Source: CAMLIZ01 sp966212505
GTDB lineage: Bacteria > Pseudomonadota > Gammaproteobacteria > Burkholderiales > Burkholderiaceae_C
Reading direction: 5' to 3'
NCBI GenBank assembly: GCA_966212505.1
Contig: CBIHRS010000010.1
Coordinates: 1 to 64,000 of the forward strand
DNA length: 64,000 nucleotides
Shown: one piece after another, positions 55,552-63,890 of the stretch
Position numbering within the stretch: the stretch's first letter is position 1
Layout of the letters: every line of letters begins with the position of its first letter
Made by a program: the position numbers and the translations under genes
Notes under the pieces: model-generated
What the model was told of the DNA's origin: nothing
What the model saw: the letters and a program-made list of their open reading frames with translations, nothing else
The model's database searches: none

Positions 55552-57498
55552 TCAGTAGCGGGCGAAGCTGCCCTCGTCGACACCGTTGAACGCCAGCGCG
55601 TGGGCCGCAACGGCCGCGGCCGGCGCTGCCGCGCTGCGGCGCGGGCGCGGCGCAGCAGGCCTGCGCTGGGCCGCTGACGCGGCGGGCACCTCGATGGCCG
55701 GCGCACGGCCGGCCGCCGGCTTGGCGAGCTTGAAGAAGGCCATCGAGTGCTGCAGCTGCTCGGCCTGGCTGCTCATCTCTTCGGCGGTGGCGGCAAGTTC
55801 CTCGGAGCTCGATGCGTTCTGCTGCGTGGTCTGGCTCAGCTGGCTCATCGCCGCATTGATCTGGCCCACGCCGGACGACTGCTCTTCCGACGCGGCGGTG
55901 ATCTCCTGCACCAGGTCGGAGGTCTTGCGGATGTTGGGCACCATCTGCGTCAGCAGCTGGCCGGCCTTCTCGGCCAGCTCCACGCTGCTCGACGCCACGG
56001 TGCCGATCTCCTGCGCCGCCACCTGGCTGCGCTCGGCCAGCTTGCGCACTTCGGCCGCCACCACCGCGAAGCCCTTGCCGTGCTCGCCAGCACGCGCGGC
56101 CTCGATCGCGGCATTGAGCGCCAGCAGGTTGGTCTGGTACGCGATGTCGTCGATGATCCCGATCTTCTGCGCGATCTGCTTCATCGCCGCCACCGTCGCC
56201 TTCACCGCCTCGCCGCCTTCGGCCGCCTCGCCGGCCGCCTTGGTCGCCATGCCGTCGGTGACCTTCGCGTTGTCGGCGTTCTGCGCGATCGATGCGGTCA
56301 TCTGCTCGATCGATGCGCTCGTTTCTTCCACGCCCGCCGCCTGCTCGCTCGCGGCCTGCGACAGCGACTGCGCGGTGGCGCTCACCTCTTCGCTCGCACT
56401 GGCCAGCGTCACGGCGCCGGCATTGATCTCGGCCACCACCGCCGAGAGCTTGGCCACCGTGTCGTTCACGAAGGACTTCATCTCGCCGAAGGCGCCCTCG
56501 TAGGGCTTGTCGATGGTCTGCGTCAGGTCGCCCTGCGACAGCGCGCCGGTCACGCGCACCACGTCGGCGATGCTGGCGCCGGTGGTGGTGACCAGCTGGT
56601 TCAGGCCCTGGCCCATCTCCTTCTGGAAGCCCTGCAGGCCCTCGAGCTCCACGCGGACTTCGAAGTTGCCCCGGTTGGCGGCCGCTACCACGTTGCGCTG
56701 GCCGTCGATCACCTGCTGCAGGCGCCCCACCATCTGCTTCACCGCATGCAGCATGCTGGTGCTGTCGCCCGGGCGGGTCTTCACCTCGATGTCGAGATTG
56801 CCGTTGGCCACGTGGTGCAGCACCTCGCTGGCATAGACAGGCTCGCCGCCCAGCTGGCGCAGCAGGTTGCGCGTGATCCAGAAGGCCGCCGCCAGCGCGG
56901 CCAGCGCAGCCATGATGCCCAGGCCCAGCGTCAGCTGCGAAGCCTGCGAAGACGTGGTGTGCGCCTGGGCCACCCCTTCGTCGGCCACCATCTTCTGGAA
57001 GGCCGACAGCTCCTGCACCGCCGCCATGAAGGCATCGAGCGCCGGCAGCGTCTGCGCGTTCATGATGCGCATGCCCTCGTCGCGCCTGCCCTCTTCCAGC
57101 GCCTTGGCCGCGGCGGTGAACGACTGCACGTAGACCGCTCGCGCCTGCCGGATCTTGCCCATCGCGGCCCTGCCCTCGGCCCGATGCACCAGCTTGTCGA
57201 GCTTGTCGAGCGCCTCGGTGATGCGTGCCTTGTTGGCCTCGATCTGCTCGTGGATGCGGGCGCGCTGCACCGGATCGGCCGCGATGAACAGCTCCATGTT
57301 GCGGCGCGCGTTGTCGCGTGCGCCCGACGACACCGCGTTGGCCAGCTCGAGCTTGACCCAGTCCTGCTCCGTCACGCGGGCCATGGCCTGCGTCACGCTG
57401 CCCAGGCCGCCCAGCGTGGTGGCGATGATGCCGGCCATCAAGGCCAGCACGAGGCCGAACGCCAGCGCGAGCTTGGTCCCTACTTTCATGTTGTTCAT
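55552..57498 (-). CDS. Methyl-accepting chemotaxis protein
   Basis: A 648-residue receptor with two membrane helices (about 10-30 and 190-212), a four-helix-bundle periplasmic sensor between them, one HAMP and one of the 91-residue units seen twice in the upstream-numbered paralogue. The signalling domain contains IGIIDDIAYQTNLLALNAAI and the C-terminus ends DEGSFARY. About 420 bp of the signalling region (56,125-56,544) appears identical to 53,894-54,313 in the neighbouring MCP gene, showing recent gene conversion or duplication. Ligand unknown. Confidence 0.93.
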   Translation of the reverse strand: MNNMKVGTKLALAFGLVLALMAGIIATTLGGLGSVTQAMARVTEQDWVKLELANAVSSGARDNARRNMELFIAADPVQRARIHEQIEANKARITEALDKLDKLVHRAEGRAAMGKIRQARAVYVQSFTAAAKALEEGRRDEGMRIMNAQTLPALDAFMAAVQELSAFQKMVADEGVAQAHTTSSQASQLTLGLGIMAALAALAAAFWITRNLLRQLGGEPVYASEVLHHVANGNLDIEVKTRPGDSTSMLHAVKQMVGRLQQVIDGQRNVVAAANRGNFEVRVELEGLQGFQKEMGQGLNQLVTTTGASIADVVRVTGALSQGDLTQTIDKPYEGAFGEMKSFVNDTVAKLSAVVAEINAGAVTLASASEEVSATAQSLSQAASEQAAGVEETSASIEQMTASIAQNADNAKVTDGMATKAAGEAAEGGEAVKATVAAMKQIAQKIGIIDDIAYQTNLLALNAAIEAARAGEHGKGFAVVAAEVRKLAERSQVAAQEIGTVASSSVELAEKAGQLLTQMVPNIRKTSDLVQEITAASEEQSSGVGQINAAMSQLSQTTQQNASSSEELAATAEEMSSQAEQLQHSMAFFKLAKPAAGRAPAIEVPAASAAQRRPAAPRPRRSAAAPAAAVAAHALAFNGVDEGSFARY

Positions 57499-57562
57499 GA
57501 CCGACTCCTTGCGCCAGCGGCGCCCTCCGGGTTGATGTGGTTTTTCCTGCCGGTCCGGCAGA

Positions 57563-58108
57563 TCAGTCGACCAGCGCCTCCGCCGACAGGCCTTGCAGCG
57601 ACTGGATCTCGTCGAGCGACAGCACGTGTTCCAGGTTCAGCAGGATCACGAAGCGGCCGCGCACCTTGCCCATGCCGCGGATGAAGTCGCTGCGGATGCG
57701 CGTGCCGAAGCTCGGCGGCGGCTCCACGTCTTCGGCGGGGATGTCGAGCACCTCGTTCACCGCATCGACGACGATGCCGATGTCCTGCCGCTCGCCCTGC
57801 GACTCCACCTCGACGATCACGATGCAGGTGCGCCTGGTCACCTCGGACGAGGGCTTGCCGAAGCGCGACTGCAGGTCCATCACCGGCACCACCGCACCGC
57901 GCAGGTTGATCACGCCACGCACGCAGGGCGGCATCATCGGCACTGTCGTCAGCGAGGTGTAGCTGATGATCTCCTTGATCGCCAGGATGCCGATCGCGAA
58001 GGTCTCGCCGCCCAGCATGAAGGTGAGGTATTGCGCCGGCTCGGCCGGTGCGGCGGCCACGGGCGCCGCCGCCAGCGCACGCGGACGGTTGGCTGCAATG
58101 GGATTCAT
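57563..58108 (-). CDS. cheW: Chemotaxis coupling protein CheW
   Basis: A 181-residue adaptor that links receptors to CheA. It has an Ala/Pro-rich N-terminal extension of about 25 residues, then the CheW double SH3-like fold: YLTFMLGGETFAIGILAIKEII, CVRGVINLRGAVVPVMDL, and FGTRIRSDFIRGMGKVRGRFVILLNLEHVL (parts). The ATG at 58,108 has GGAGG upstream; the longer frame is a shadow. It sits between two MCP genes in the operon. Confidence 0.95.
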   Translation of the reverse strand: MNPIAANRPRALAAAPVAAAPAEPAQYLTFMLGGETFAIGILAIKEIISYTSLTTVPMMPPCVRGVINLRGAVVPVMDLQSRFGKPSSEVTRRTCIVIVEVESQGERQDIGIVVDAVNEVLDIPAEDVEPPPSFGTRIRSDFIRGMGKVRGRFVILLNLEHVLSLDEIQSLQGLSAEALVD

Positions 58109-58122
58109 CGGGGCCTCCTTCT

Positions 58123-59796
58123 TCAGAACTTGGCGAACTGGGCTTCGTCGGGGACGTCGGCGCCGGCGAAGGCCAGCGCGCCGCCGGCCAGCACCATGCC
58201 GTTGGCCGGCTTCGCGGTGAACCGGCTGCGCTTGCGGGCGGGGGCGCGGGCATTGCCGCTGTCGGCGGCCTTGGCGGGCGAGCCGCCGGTGTTCAACTTG
58301 AAGAAGGCCATGGCCTGCTGCAGCTGCTCCGACTGGCCGCTCATCTCTTCGGCCGTGGCGGCCAGCTCCTCGGAGCTCGACGCGTTCTGCTGCGTGGTCT
58401 GGCTCAGCTGGCTCATCGCCGCATTGATCTGGCCCACGCCGGACGATTGCTCTTCGGAGGCCGCGGTGATCTCCTGCACCAGGTCGGAGGTCTTCTTGAT
58501 GCTGGGCACCATCGAGTCGAGCAGGGTGCCCGCCTTCTCGGCCAGTTCCACGCTGCTGCCGGCCACTTCGCCGATCTCCTGCGCCGCCACCTGGCTGCGC
58601 TCGGCCAGCTTGCGCACCTCGGCCGCCACCACCGCGAAGCCCTTGCCGTGTTCGCCGGCGCGCGCCGCTTCGATCGCCGCATTGAGTGCCAGCAGGTTGG
58701 TCTGGTAGGCGATGTCGTCGATGATCCCGATCTTCTGCGCGATCTGCTTCATCGCCGCCACCGTCGCCTTCACCGCCTCGCCGCCTTCGGCCGCCTCGCC
58801 GGCGGCCTTGCTGGCCATGCCGTCGGTGACCTTCGCGTTGTCGGTGTTCTGTGCGATCGAGGCCGTCATCTGCTCGATCGACGCGCTGGTCTCTTCCACG
58901 CCCGCCGCCTGCTCGCTCGCCGCCTGCGACAGCGACTGCGCGGTGGCGCTCACCTCTTCGGCCGCGCCGGCCAATGCCTCGGCTCCGCTGTTGACCTCGC
59001 CCACCACCTTGGACAGGCGGGCGATCATGTGCTGCATGGCCTGCAGCAGCTGGCCCGTCTCGTCGCGGCTGGTCGACTCGACCTGCACCGTGAGGTCCCC
59101 GTCGGCGATGCGGTTGGCCGCCTCCACTGCCTTGCCCAGCGGCCGGCTGACGCTGCGACTGATGAAGAAGCCGAACAGCGCGCCGAGCACCAGCGCACCG
59201 GCGATGGTGCCGAGCATCAGGTTGCGGCTCTCGTCGTAGAGCCGGGTGGTTTCGTCTGACGCCTCCTTCGCCCGCTGCTCCTTGATCTGCGAGAGCTCGG
59301 TCATCTGGTCGTCGAGCACGTTGATGCGCTGGCGCAACGCAGCCAGCGCGCTGGTGAGCTCCGCATCGCGCTCGGCGAACTTGTGGTTGGAGATCATGGT
59401 CACCACCGCGGCGTTGTCGCGCTGGTAGTCCTCCCAGTTGCGCGAGAACGATGCGATCAGCTGCTTCGCGCGCTCGCTGAAGAACAGCGGCTTGGCCTTC
59501 TCGAAGTTCTCCTTCAGCAGGCCGATCGACTTGTTCATGTCGTCGAGCGCCTTCGCGCGGTCGTCGGCCGTGGTGGCCAGCAGCGCGTTGTTGCGGGCGC
59601 GGGCGATGTAGATCAGGTCGATGTTGGCTTCCTTGATGTACGAGAGCCCCTTCAGCTCACGGTCGTACATGCGGTCGGCCATGTCGTTGATCTTGCTGGC
59701 GTTGTTGATGCCGACCATGCCGACGACACCGCTGGCCGCCGCCACGATCAGGAAGGCGCCGACGAGGCGGGCGCCGATCTTGATGTTGGAAAACAT
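58123..59796 (-). CDS. Methyl-accepting chemotaxis protein, 4HB type
   Basis: A 557-residue Tsr/Tar-like receptor: helix 1 at about 12-32, a four-helix-bundle periplasmic domain of the 4HB_MCP type (to about 185), helix 2 at about 190-212, HAMP (ISRSVSRPLGKAVEAANRIADGDLTVQV), signalling domain with IDDIAYQTNLLALNAAIEAA, and a C-terminal linker ending DEAQFAKF. Small periplasmic 4HB domains bind amino acids or small acids; the ligand here is unknown. No tandem HAMP unit is present, unlike the two larger paralogues. Confidence 0.95.
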   Translation of the reverse strand: MFSNIKIGARLVGAFLIVAAASGVVGMVGINNASKINDMADRMYDRELKGLSYIKEANIDLIYIARARNNALLATTADDRAKALDDMNKSIGLLKENFEKAKPLFFSERAKQLIASFSRNWEDYQRDNAAVVTMISNHKFAERDAELTSALAALRQRINVLDDQMTELSQIKEQRAKEASDETTRLYDESRNLMLGTIAGALVLGALFGFFISRSVSRPLGKAVEAANRIADGDLTVQVESTSRDETGQLLQAMQHMIARLSKVVGEVNSGAEALAGAAEEVSATAQSLSQAASEQAAGVEETSASIEQMTASIAQNTDNAKVTDGMASKAAGEAAEGGEAVKATVAAMKQIAQKIGIIDDIAYQTNLLALNAAIEAARAGEHGKGFAVVAAEVRKLAERSQVAAQEIGEVAGSSVELAEKAGTLLDSMVPSIKKTSDLVQEITAASEEQSSGVGQINAAMSQLSQTTQQNASSSEELAATAEEMSGQSEQLQQAMAFFKLNTGGSPAKAADSGNARAPARKRSRFTAKPANGMVLAGGALAFAGADVPDEAQFAKF

Positions 59797-59822
59797 GGGG
59801 TACTGCTACTTTCTGGAAAGAC

Positions 59823-61985
59823 TCAGAGGGAGGCCGGAGCGGCCTCGTGGGGAACCGCCGGAACGCGGCGATGCGCTTCGGTGATCAATGTGGGCACGTC
59901 GAGGATCAGCGCGACCTCGCCGCTGCCGAGAATGCTGGAGCCGCTGATGCCCTCGACCTGGCCGAACAGCTTCGACAAGGGCTTGATCACCGTCTGCGCC
60001 TCGCCGAGCAGGCTGTCGACGACGATGCCGAACTTCTGGCTCGCATGGCGCACGACGACGATGTTCTCGCGCGGGCCGGGCTGGCCCGGCAGCCTGAACA
60101 GCTCGCGCAGCCGGATGAACGGCAGCACCTCGCCGCGCAGGTTGGTGTAGTCGTGGCCCTCCTCGCAGGAGAACTGCACGCATTCCTCCACCATCTCGAG
60201 CGGCACCACGAACACCGAGCGGCCGACCGCCACCTGGAAGCCGTTGATGATGGCCAGCGTGAGCGGCAGCCGCACGATCACCGTGGTGCCCACCTCGGGC
60301 TGGCTCGCGATGTCGACGCTGCCGCGCAGCGCAGCGATGTTGCGCTTGACCACGTCCATGCCCACGCCGCGGCCCGACAGGTTGGTCACCTGTTCGGCAG
60401 TGGAGAAGCCGGGCTCGAAGATCAGCGCGAACACTTCGGAGTCGGTCATCGGCTTGCCGGCCTCGACCAGGCCACGCTCGATGCCCTTGGCGAGGATGCG
60501 CTCGCGGTTGAGGCCGCCGCCGTCGTCGCTGACCTCGATGACGATCGAGCCCGAGTCGTGGTAGGCATGCAGGCTCACGGTGCCGCGTGCCGGCTTGCCG
60601 CGCGAGGCGCGCAGCTCGGGCGATTCGATGCCGTGGTCCATCGCGTTGCGCACCAGGTGCGTCAGCGGGTCGCCGATCTTCTCGACCACTGTCTTGTCGA
60701 GCTCGGTGTCTTCGCCGCTGATCGCGAGGCCGATGTCCTTGCCGAGCTCGCGCGCCACATCGTGCACCACGCGCTGGAAGCGGCTGAAGGTGGCGCCGAT
60801 CTTCACCATGCGCAGCTGCAGTGCGCTGTCGCGCACGCCTTCGATCAGGCTGCTGAGCGTGGCGTTGCATTCCTGCAGCTCGGCATTGCCGAGGCGGCGC
60901 GCCGCCAGGTTGGCCGAGGCCGCCGCGATGATCAGCTCACCCACCTGATTGATCAGGTGATCGAGCTTCTGAGCATCGACCCGCACCGATTGCGTCTCGA
61001 GCGCCTTGTTGTCCTTGACCTGCTTCTGCTTGTGCAGCGCGGCCTCCAGCACCGCCGGCTCGACCTTGCCCTGCTCGAGCAGGATCTCGCCGATCGGCTG
61101 CGCCGGCTCGCCGCGCGCCTGCGTCTGCAGCGCCTCGTCGAGCTCGCGCTGGGTGATGGTGCCGCAGCGCACCAGCATCTCGCCCAGGCGCGACGGCTGC
61201 TCGGGGCCCTGGCGGATCAGGTCGATGTATTCGGAGATGCGGCTGTTGGGCGGCAAAATGCGCAGCTGGCAGTCGTCGAGCACGAACTCGAACGCCGCCT
61301 CGATGTCAGCCTTGGCCGCCTTCTCGCTCTGGAAGGCGATCTCGAAGCCGAGGTAGCACGACTCCGGATCCATCTCGTCGGATTCGGGCAGCGCATCGGG
61401 CACCGTGACGATGGCCTTGATGCGGCCCAGCGTGGCGAGGTAGCGGATGAACGGCAGCGGATCGAGCCCGTTGCGCAGCACGTCGCGGCCGAAGCGCAGC
61501 GAGATGTGCCAGGTGTCGCCATCGCGCCCATCGGCGCTGCTGCGCGCGAAGCTGCCCGGCTGCTCGCGCAACGCGACCGGCTGCGCCTCGCCTTCGCCGA
61601 GGTAGGCGCGCAGCTGCTGCAGCAGCGGTTGGCCCATTTCGCGCAGCGCGGCATCGGCCAGCGTCTGGCCGGCGGCCACGCCATCGACCAGCAGGCCGAT
61701 GTGGTCGCCGCAGGCCAGCATCAGGCTGGTCAACGCGTCGTTCAGCGGCAGCGCGCCGTCGCGCACCTTGTCGAGCACGCCTTCAACCACGTGAGTGAAG
61801 GCCACGATGTCGTCCAGCCCGAACAGGCCGGCCGAGCCCTTGATGGTGTGCGCCGCACGGAAGATCGCGTTCACGTCGTCGGGCGAGCTGTGGCCCTGCG
61901 CGGCGGCGAGCAGCAGCTGCTCCATCTCCTGCAGCAGCTCGCGGCTCTCGGACACGAAGGTGGGCAGCGCCTGGTCGATGTTCAT
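59823..61985 (-). CDS. cheA: Chemotaxis histidine kinase CheA with MshEN-like insert
   Basis: A 720-residue kinase. P1/Hpt with phosphoacceptor His46 (FRAAHTIKGSAGLFG), a P2-like domain at about 158-245, then an insert at about 266-320 with two 24-residue motifs (RLGEMLVRCG...L...LQTQ and PIGEILLEQG...L...LHKQ) resembling the MshEN/T2SSE_N fold. After this come P3 dimerisation (LINQVGELI), P4 ATPase (HLVRNAMDHGIES, SDDGGGLN, GRGVGMDVV) and P5 CheW-like domain. It phosphorylates CheY and CheB in response to receptors. The MshEN-type insert is absent from enteric CheA and could add direct cyclic-di-GMP input. Confidence 0.94.
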   Translation of the reverse strand: MNIDQALPTFVSESRELLQEMEQLLLAAAQGHSSPDDVNAIFRAAHTIKGSAGLFGLDDIVAFTHVVEGVLDKVRDGALPLNDALTSLMLACGDHIGLLVDGVAAGQTLADAALREMGQPLLQQLRAYLGEGEAQPVALREQPGSFARSSADGRDGDTWHISLRFGRDVLRNGLDPLPFIRYLATLGRIKAIVTVPDALPESDEMDPESCYLGFEIAFQSEKAAKADIEAAFEFVLDDCQLRILPPNSRISEYIDLIRQGPEQPSRLGEMLVRCGTITQRELDEALQTQARGEPAQPIGEILLEQGKVEPAVLEAALHKQKQVKDNKALETQSVRVDAQKLDHLINQVGELIIAAASANLAARRLGNAELQECNATLSSLIEGVRDSALQLRMVKIGATFSRFQRVVHDVARELGKDIGLAISGEDTELDKTVVEKIGDPLTHLVRNAMDHGIESPELRASRGKPARGTVSLHAYHDSGSIVIEVSDDGGGLNRERILAKGIERGLVEAGKPMTDSEVFALIFEPGFSTAEQVTNLSGRGVGMDVVKRNIAALRGSVDIASQPEVGTTVIVRLPLTLAIINGFQVAVGRSVFVVPLEMVEECVQFSCEEGHDYTNLRGEVLPFIRLRELFRLPGQPGPRENIVVVRHASQKFGIVVDSLLGEAQTVIKPLSKLFGQVEGISGSSILGSGEVALILDVPTLITEAHRRVPAVPHEAAPASL

Positions 61986-61995
61986 GGGGCGGTCC

Positions 61996-62310
61996 TCAGG
62001 CAGCGGCGACGATCAGCGGATCGCCGAAATAGGCGGCCAGGTCGAGCAGTTCGATCACCTCGACCACCGCCGGGCTGTGGTTGCTCAGGCGCAGCTCGCG
62101 CTGCAGCGCCTGCGCTCGGCGCTTGGCCAGCATCAGCAGCTGCACGCCGCTGGTGTCGAGCTCGGTCACGCCGGAGAGGTCGATCTCCAGCTGCGCGGCG
62201 CTGTCGAGCGCCTGCAGCAGCAGCGGCTTCAGCTCCGCGGCGCGGTAGATGTTCAGTTCGCCGTCCAGGCGCAGCAAAGCTGCCGCCCCGGCGCTCGGGG
62301 AGCTGTTCAT
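61996..62310 (-). CDS. STAS-domain protein
   Basis: A 104-residue STAS (anti-sigma factor antagonist-like) protein: LDGELNIYRAAELKPLLLQAL, DLSGVTELDTSGVQLLMLAKRRAQ, with the possible phospho-Ser in TSGVQLL, and SPAVVEVIELLDLAAYFG. In SpoIIAA-type partner switches this serine is phosphorylated by an anti-sigma kinase, but no such kinase is seen. Position between cheY and cheA suggests a role within the chemosensory complex, as in a few other bacterial che clusters; the partner is unknown. Confidence 0.9.
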   Translation of the reverse strand: MNSSPSAGAAALLRLDGELNIYRAAELKPLLLQALDSAAQLEIDLSGVTELDTSGVQLLMLAKRRAQALQRELRLSNHSPAVVEVIELLDLAAYFGDPLIVAAA

Positions 62311-62336
62311 GGGAGAAATCCTCTAGCGGGCCGGCT

Positions 62337-62705
62337 TCAGGGAAGCACGAGCTTCTGCACGACGCCGAGCAGTTGCTCGGGGCGGAACGGCTTGGTCATC
62401 CAGGCCTTGGCGCCGGCCTCCTGGCCTGCGCGCTTCTTCTCGTCGGCCGATTCGGTCGTGAGCATCACGATCGGCGTGAACTTGTAGGCCGGCATCTGCT
62501 TCACCGCCTTGACGAAGGTGATGCCGTCCATGTTGGGCATGTTCACGTCGCTGATGATCAGGTGCACGCGCTGGCCCTTGAGCTGCTGCAGCGCCTGGCT
62601 GCCGTCGCCGCCCTCGATCACGTCGTACCCGGCGCCCTTGAGCGCAATGCCGACCACCTGCCGCAGCGATGCGGAGTCGTCGACGACCATGATGGTTTTT
62701 GCCAT
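62337..62705 (-). CDS. cheY: Response regulator CheY
   Basis: A 122-residue single-domain receiver: acidic pair VVDDSASLRQ, phospho-Asp in LIISDVNMPNMDG, Thr in VMLTTESADE and Lys in WMTKPFRPE, all CheY-typical. Phosphorylated by CheA it would act on a flagellar motor or another output. No flagellar, pilus or diguanylate cyclase gene is in the window, so the output is undetermined. Confidence 0.95.
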   Translation of the reverse strand: MAKTIMVVDDSASLRQVVGIALKGAGYDVIEGGDGSQALQQLKGQRVHLIISDVNMPNMDGITFVKAVKQMPAYKFTPIVMLTTESADEKKRAGQEAGAKAWMTKPFRPEQLLGVVQKLVLP

Positions 62706-62726
62706 GGAACCTTCCTCCTCGTTCCT

Positions 62727-63890
62727 TCAGAAAAACGTGACCTCTTCGGCCGGTTGTGGCGCGGCGGCCCGCTGGGCCGGCTTGCCGTGGTGGAGCTCAC
62801 GCTCCTCGGCCATCGCGTAGCTGGCCTGCAGCGCATCGAGCAGCGCCTGCGATCGCGGCGGCTGCAGCGCGCCCTGCTGCTCGAACTGCACACGCTGCTG
62901 CTGCAACACCTCGGGCAGGCCCTGGATGTTGGCCTTCACGTGGTTCATGATCTGGCTCACCCGGTCCTGGAACTGCAGCTGCACCAGCGCTTCCGATACT
63001 TCCGACTTGATGCCGATGCTTTCCTGCTTGAGCTGCTCGCTCGAGCTCACCAGCGCATCGGTGATGCCGCGGAAATCGTTGAGCACCGCGCCGATCGCAT
63101 CGCGCGACTGCAGCACCGTCTCGCCCTCGCGCTGGGTCGCGGCCTCGGCGCTCTCACGCGCCGCGACGATGGCCGCGTTGATCACGCCGACCTTGTCGGC
63201 GATGCGCCGGCCGGTGTCGCCCGACATCGCAGAGAGCTTGCGCACCTCTTGCGCCAGCACCGCGAAGCCGCGGCCGGTCTCGCCGGCATGGGCGGCCTCG
63301 ATGGCCGCGTTGATCGCCAGCAGGTTGGTCTGCTGCGCGATCTTGGCCACGTCGGCGGCCATCTGCTGCAGCTCCTCGATGAAGCGGTTGAGCTCCTGCA
63401 CCTGGGCCAGCATCTCGGCCTTGCTGCTCATCGCCTGCTGAAGCGACTGCATCACCGAGCCGAGCGCGCCTTCGCTGCGCGAAAACACCGCCACCAGGCC
63501 GCTGTCGGCATCCTCGACCGAACGCGACGACGCGCCCGAGGCCTGCACCGCCTGGTCGAGCTTCTGCACGATGCCCGAGAAGCGCTCTGCCAGGCTGGCG
63601 ACCGCGCTCTCCATCTGGGCGCGCGAGGCTTCGATGTGGCCCGACCACACCGGCGCCACTGCCTCGCCGAAGTGTTGATGGCCGCTCACGTAGTCGGCCA
63701 GCGTGCGCAGCAGCGCCTGGTGCTGGCGGCTGCCGTGCCACCACAGCGCCAGGCCGGCGGTCAGCAGCACGACAGCGCCGGCCGTCGCGTCCCATGACCA
63801 CCCGCCAATGGCGAAGACCATGGCCCCGCCGAGCAGGGCCATGGCCAACGGATGGATCGAAGCCGCAGGGCGGCGGGAAATGGTGGACAC
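62727..63890 (-). CDS. HAMP-less membrane MCP-like protein
   Basis: A 387-residue protein: two closely spaced helices (about 14-30 and 34-52) with no real periplasmic loop and no HAMP, then a helical domain with the MCP tip QQTNLLAINAAIEAAHAGETGRGFAVLAQEV and a tail ending AEEVTFF. Start is GTG at 63,890. Lack of a sensor domain suggests it senses within the cytoplasm or membrane, or scaffolds the array. It is the first gene of the operon; the same position in P. aeruginosa cluster II is also held by an MCP gene. Confidence 0.88.
   Translation of the reverse strand: MSTISRRPAASIHPLAMALLGGAMVFAIGGWSWDATAGAVVLLTAGLALWWHGSRQHQALLRTLADYVSGHQHFGEAVAPVWSGHIEASRAQMESAVASLAERFSGIVQKLDQAVQASGASSRSVEDADSGLVAVFSRSEGALGSVMQSLQQAMSSKAEMLAQVQELNRFIEELQQMAADVAKIAQQTNLLAINAAIEAAHAGETGRGFAVLAQEVRKLSAMSGDTGRRIADKVGVINAAIVAARESAEAATQREGETVLQSRDAIGAVLNDFRGITDALVSSSEQLKQESIGIKSEVSEALVQLQFQDRVSQIMNHVKANIQGLPEVLQQQRVQFEQQGALQPPRSQALLDALQASYAMAEERELHHGKPAQRAAAPQPAEEVTFF

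Noticed and set aside
53330..59796. CRISPR array suggested by regularly repeated segments
   Set aside because: The repeats are long, coding and belong to MCP signalling domains and HAMP-like units, with no short direct repeats plus spacers.
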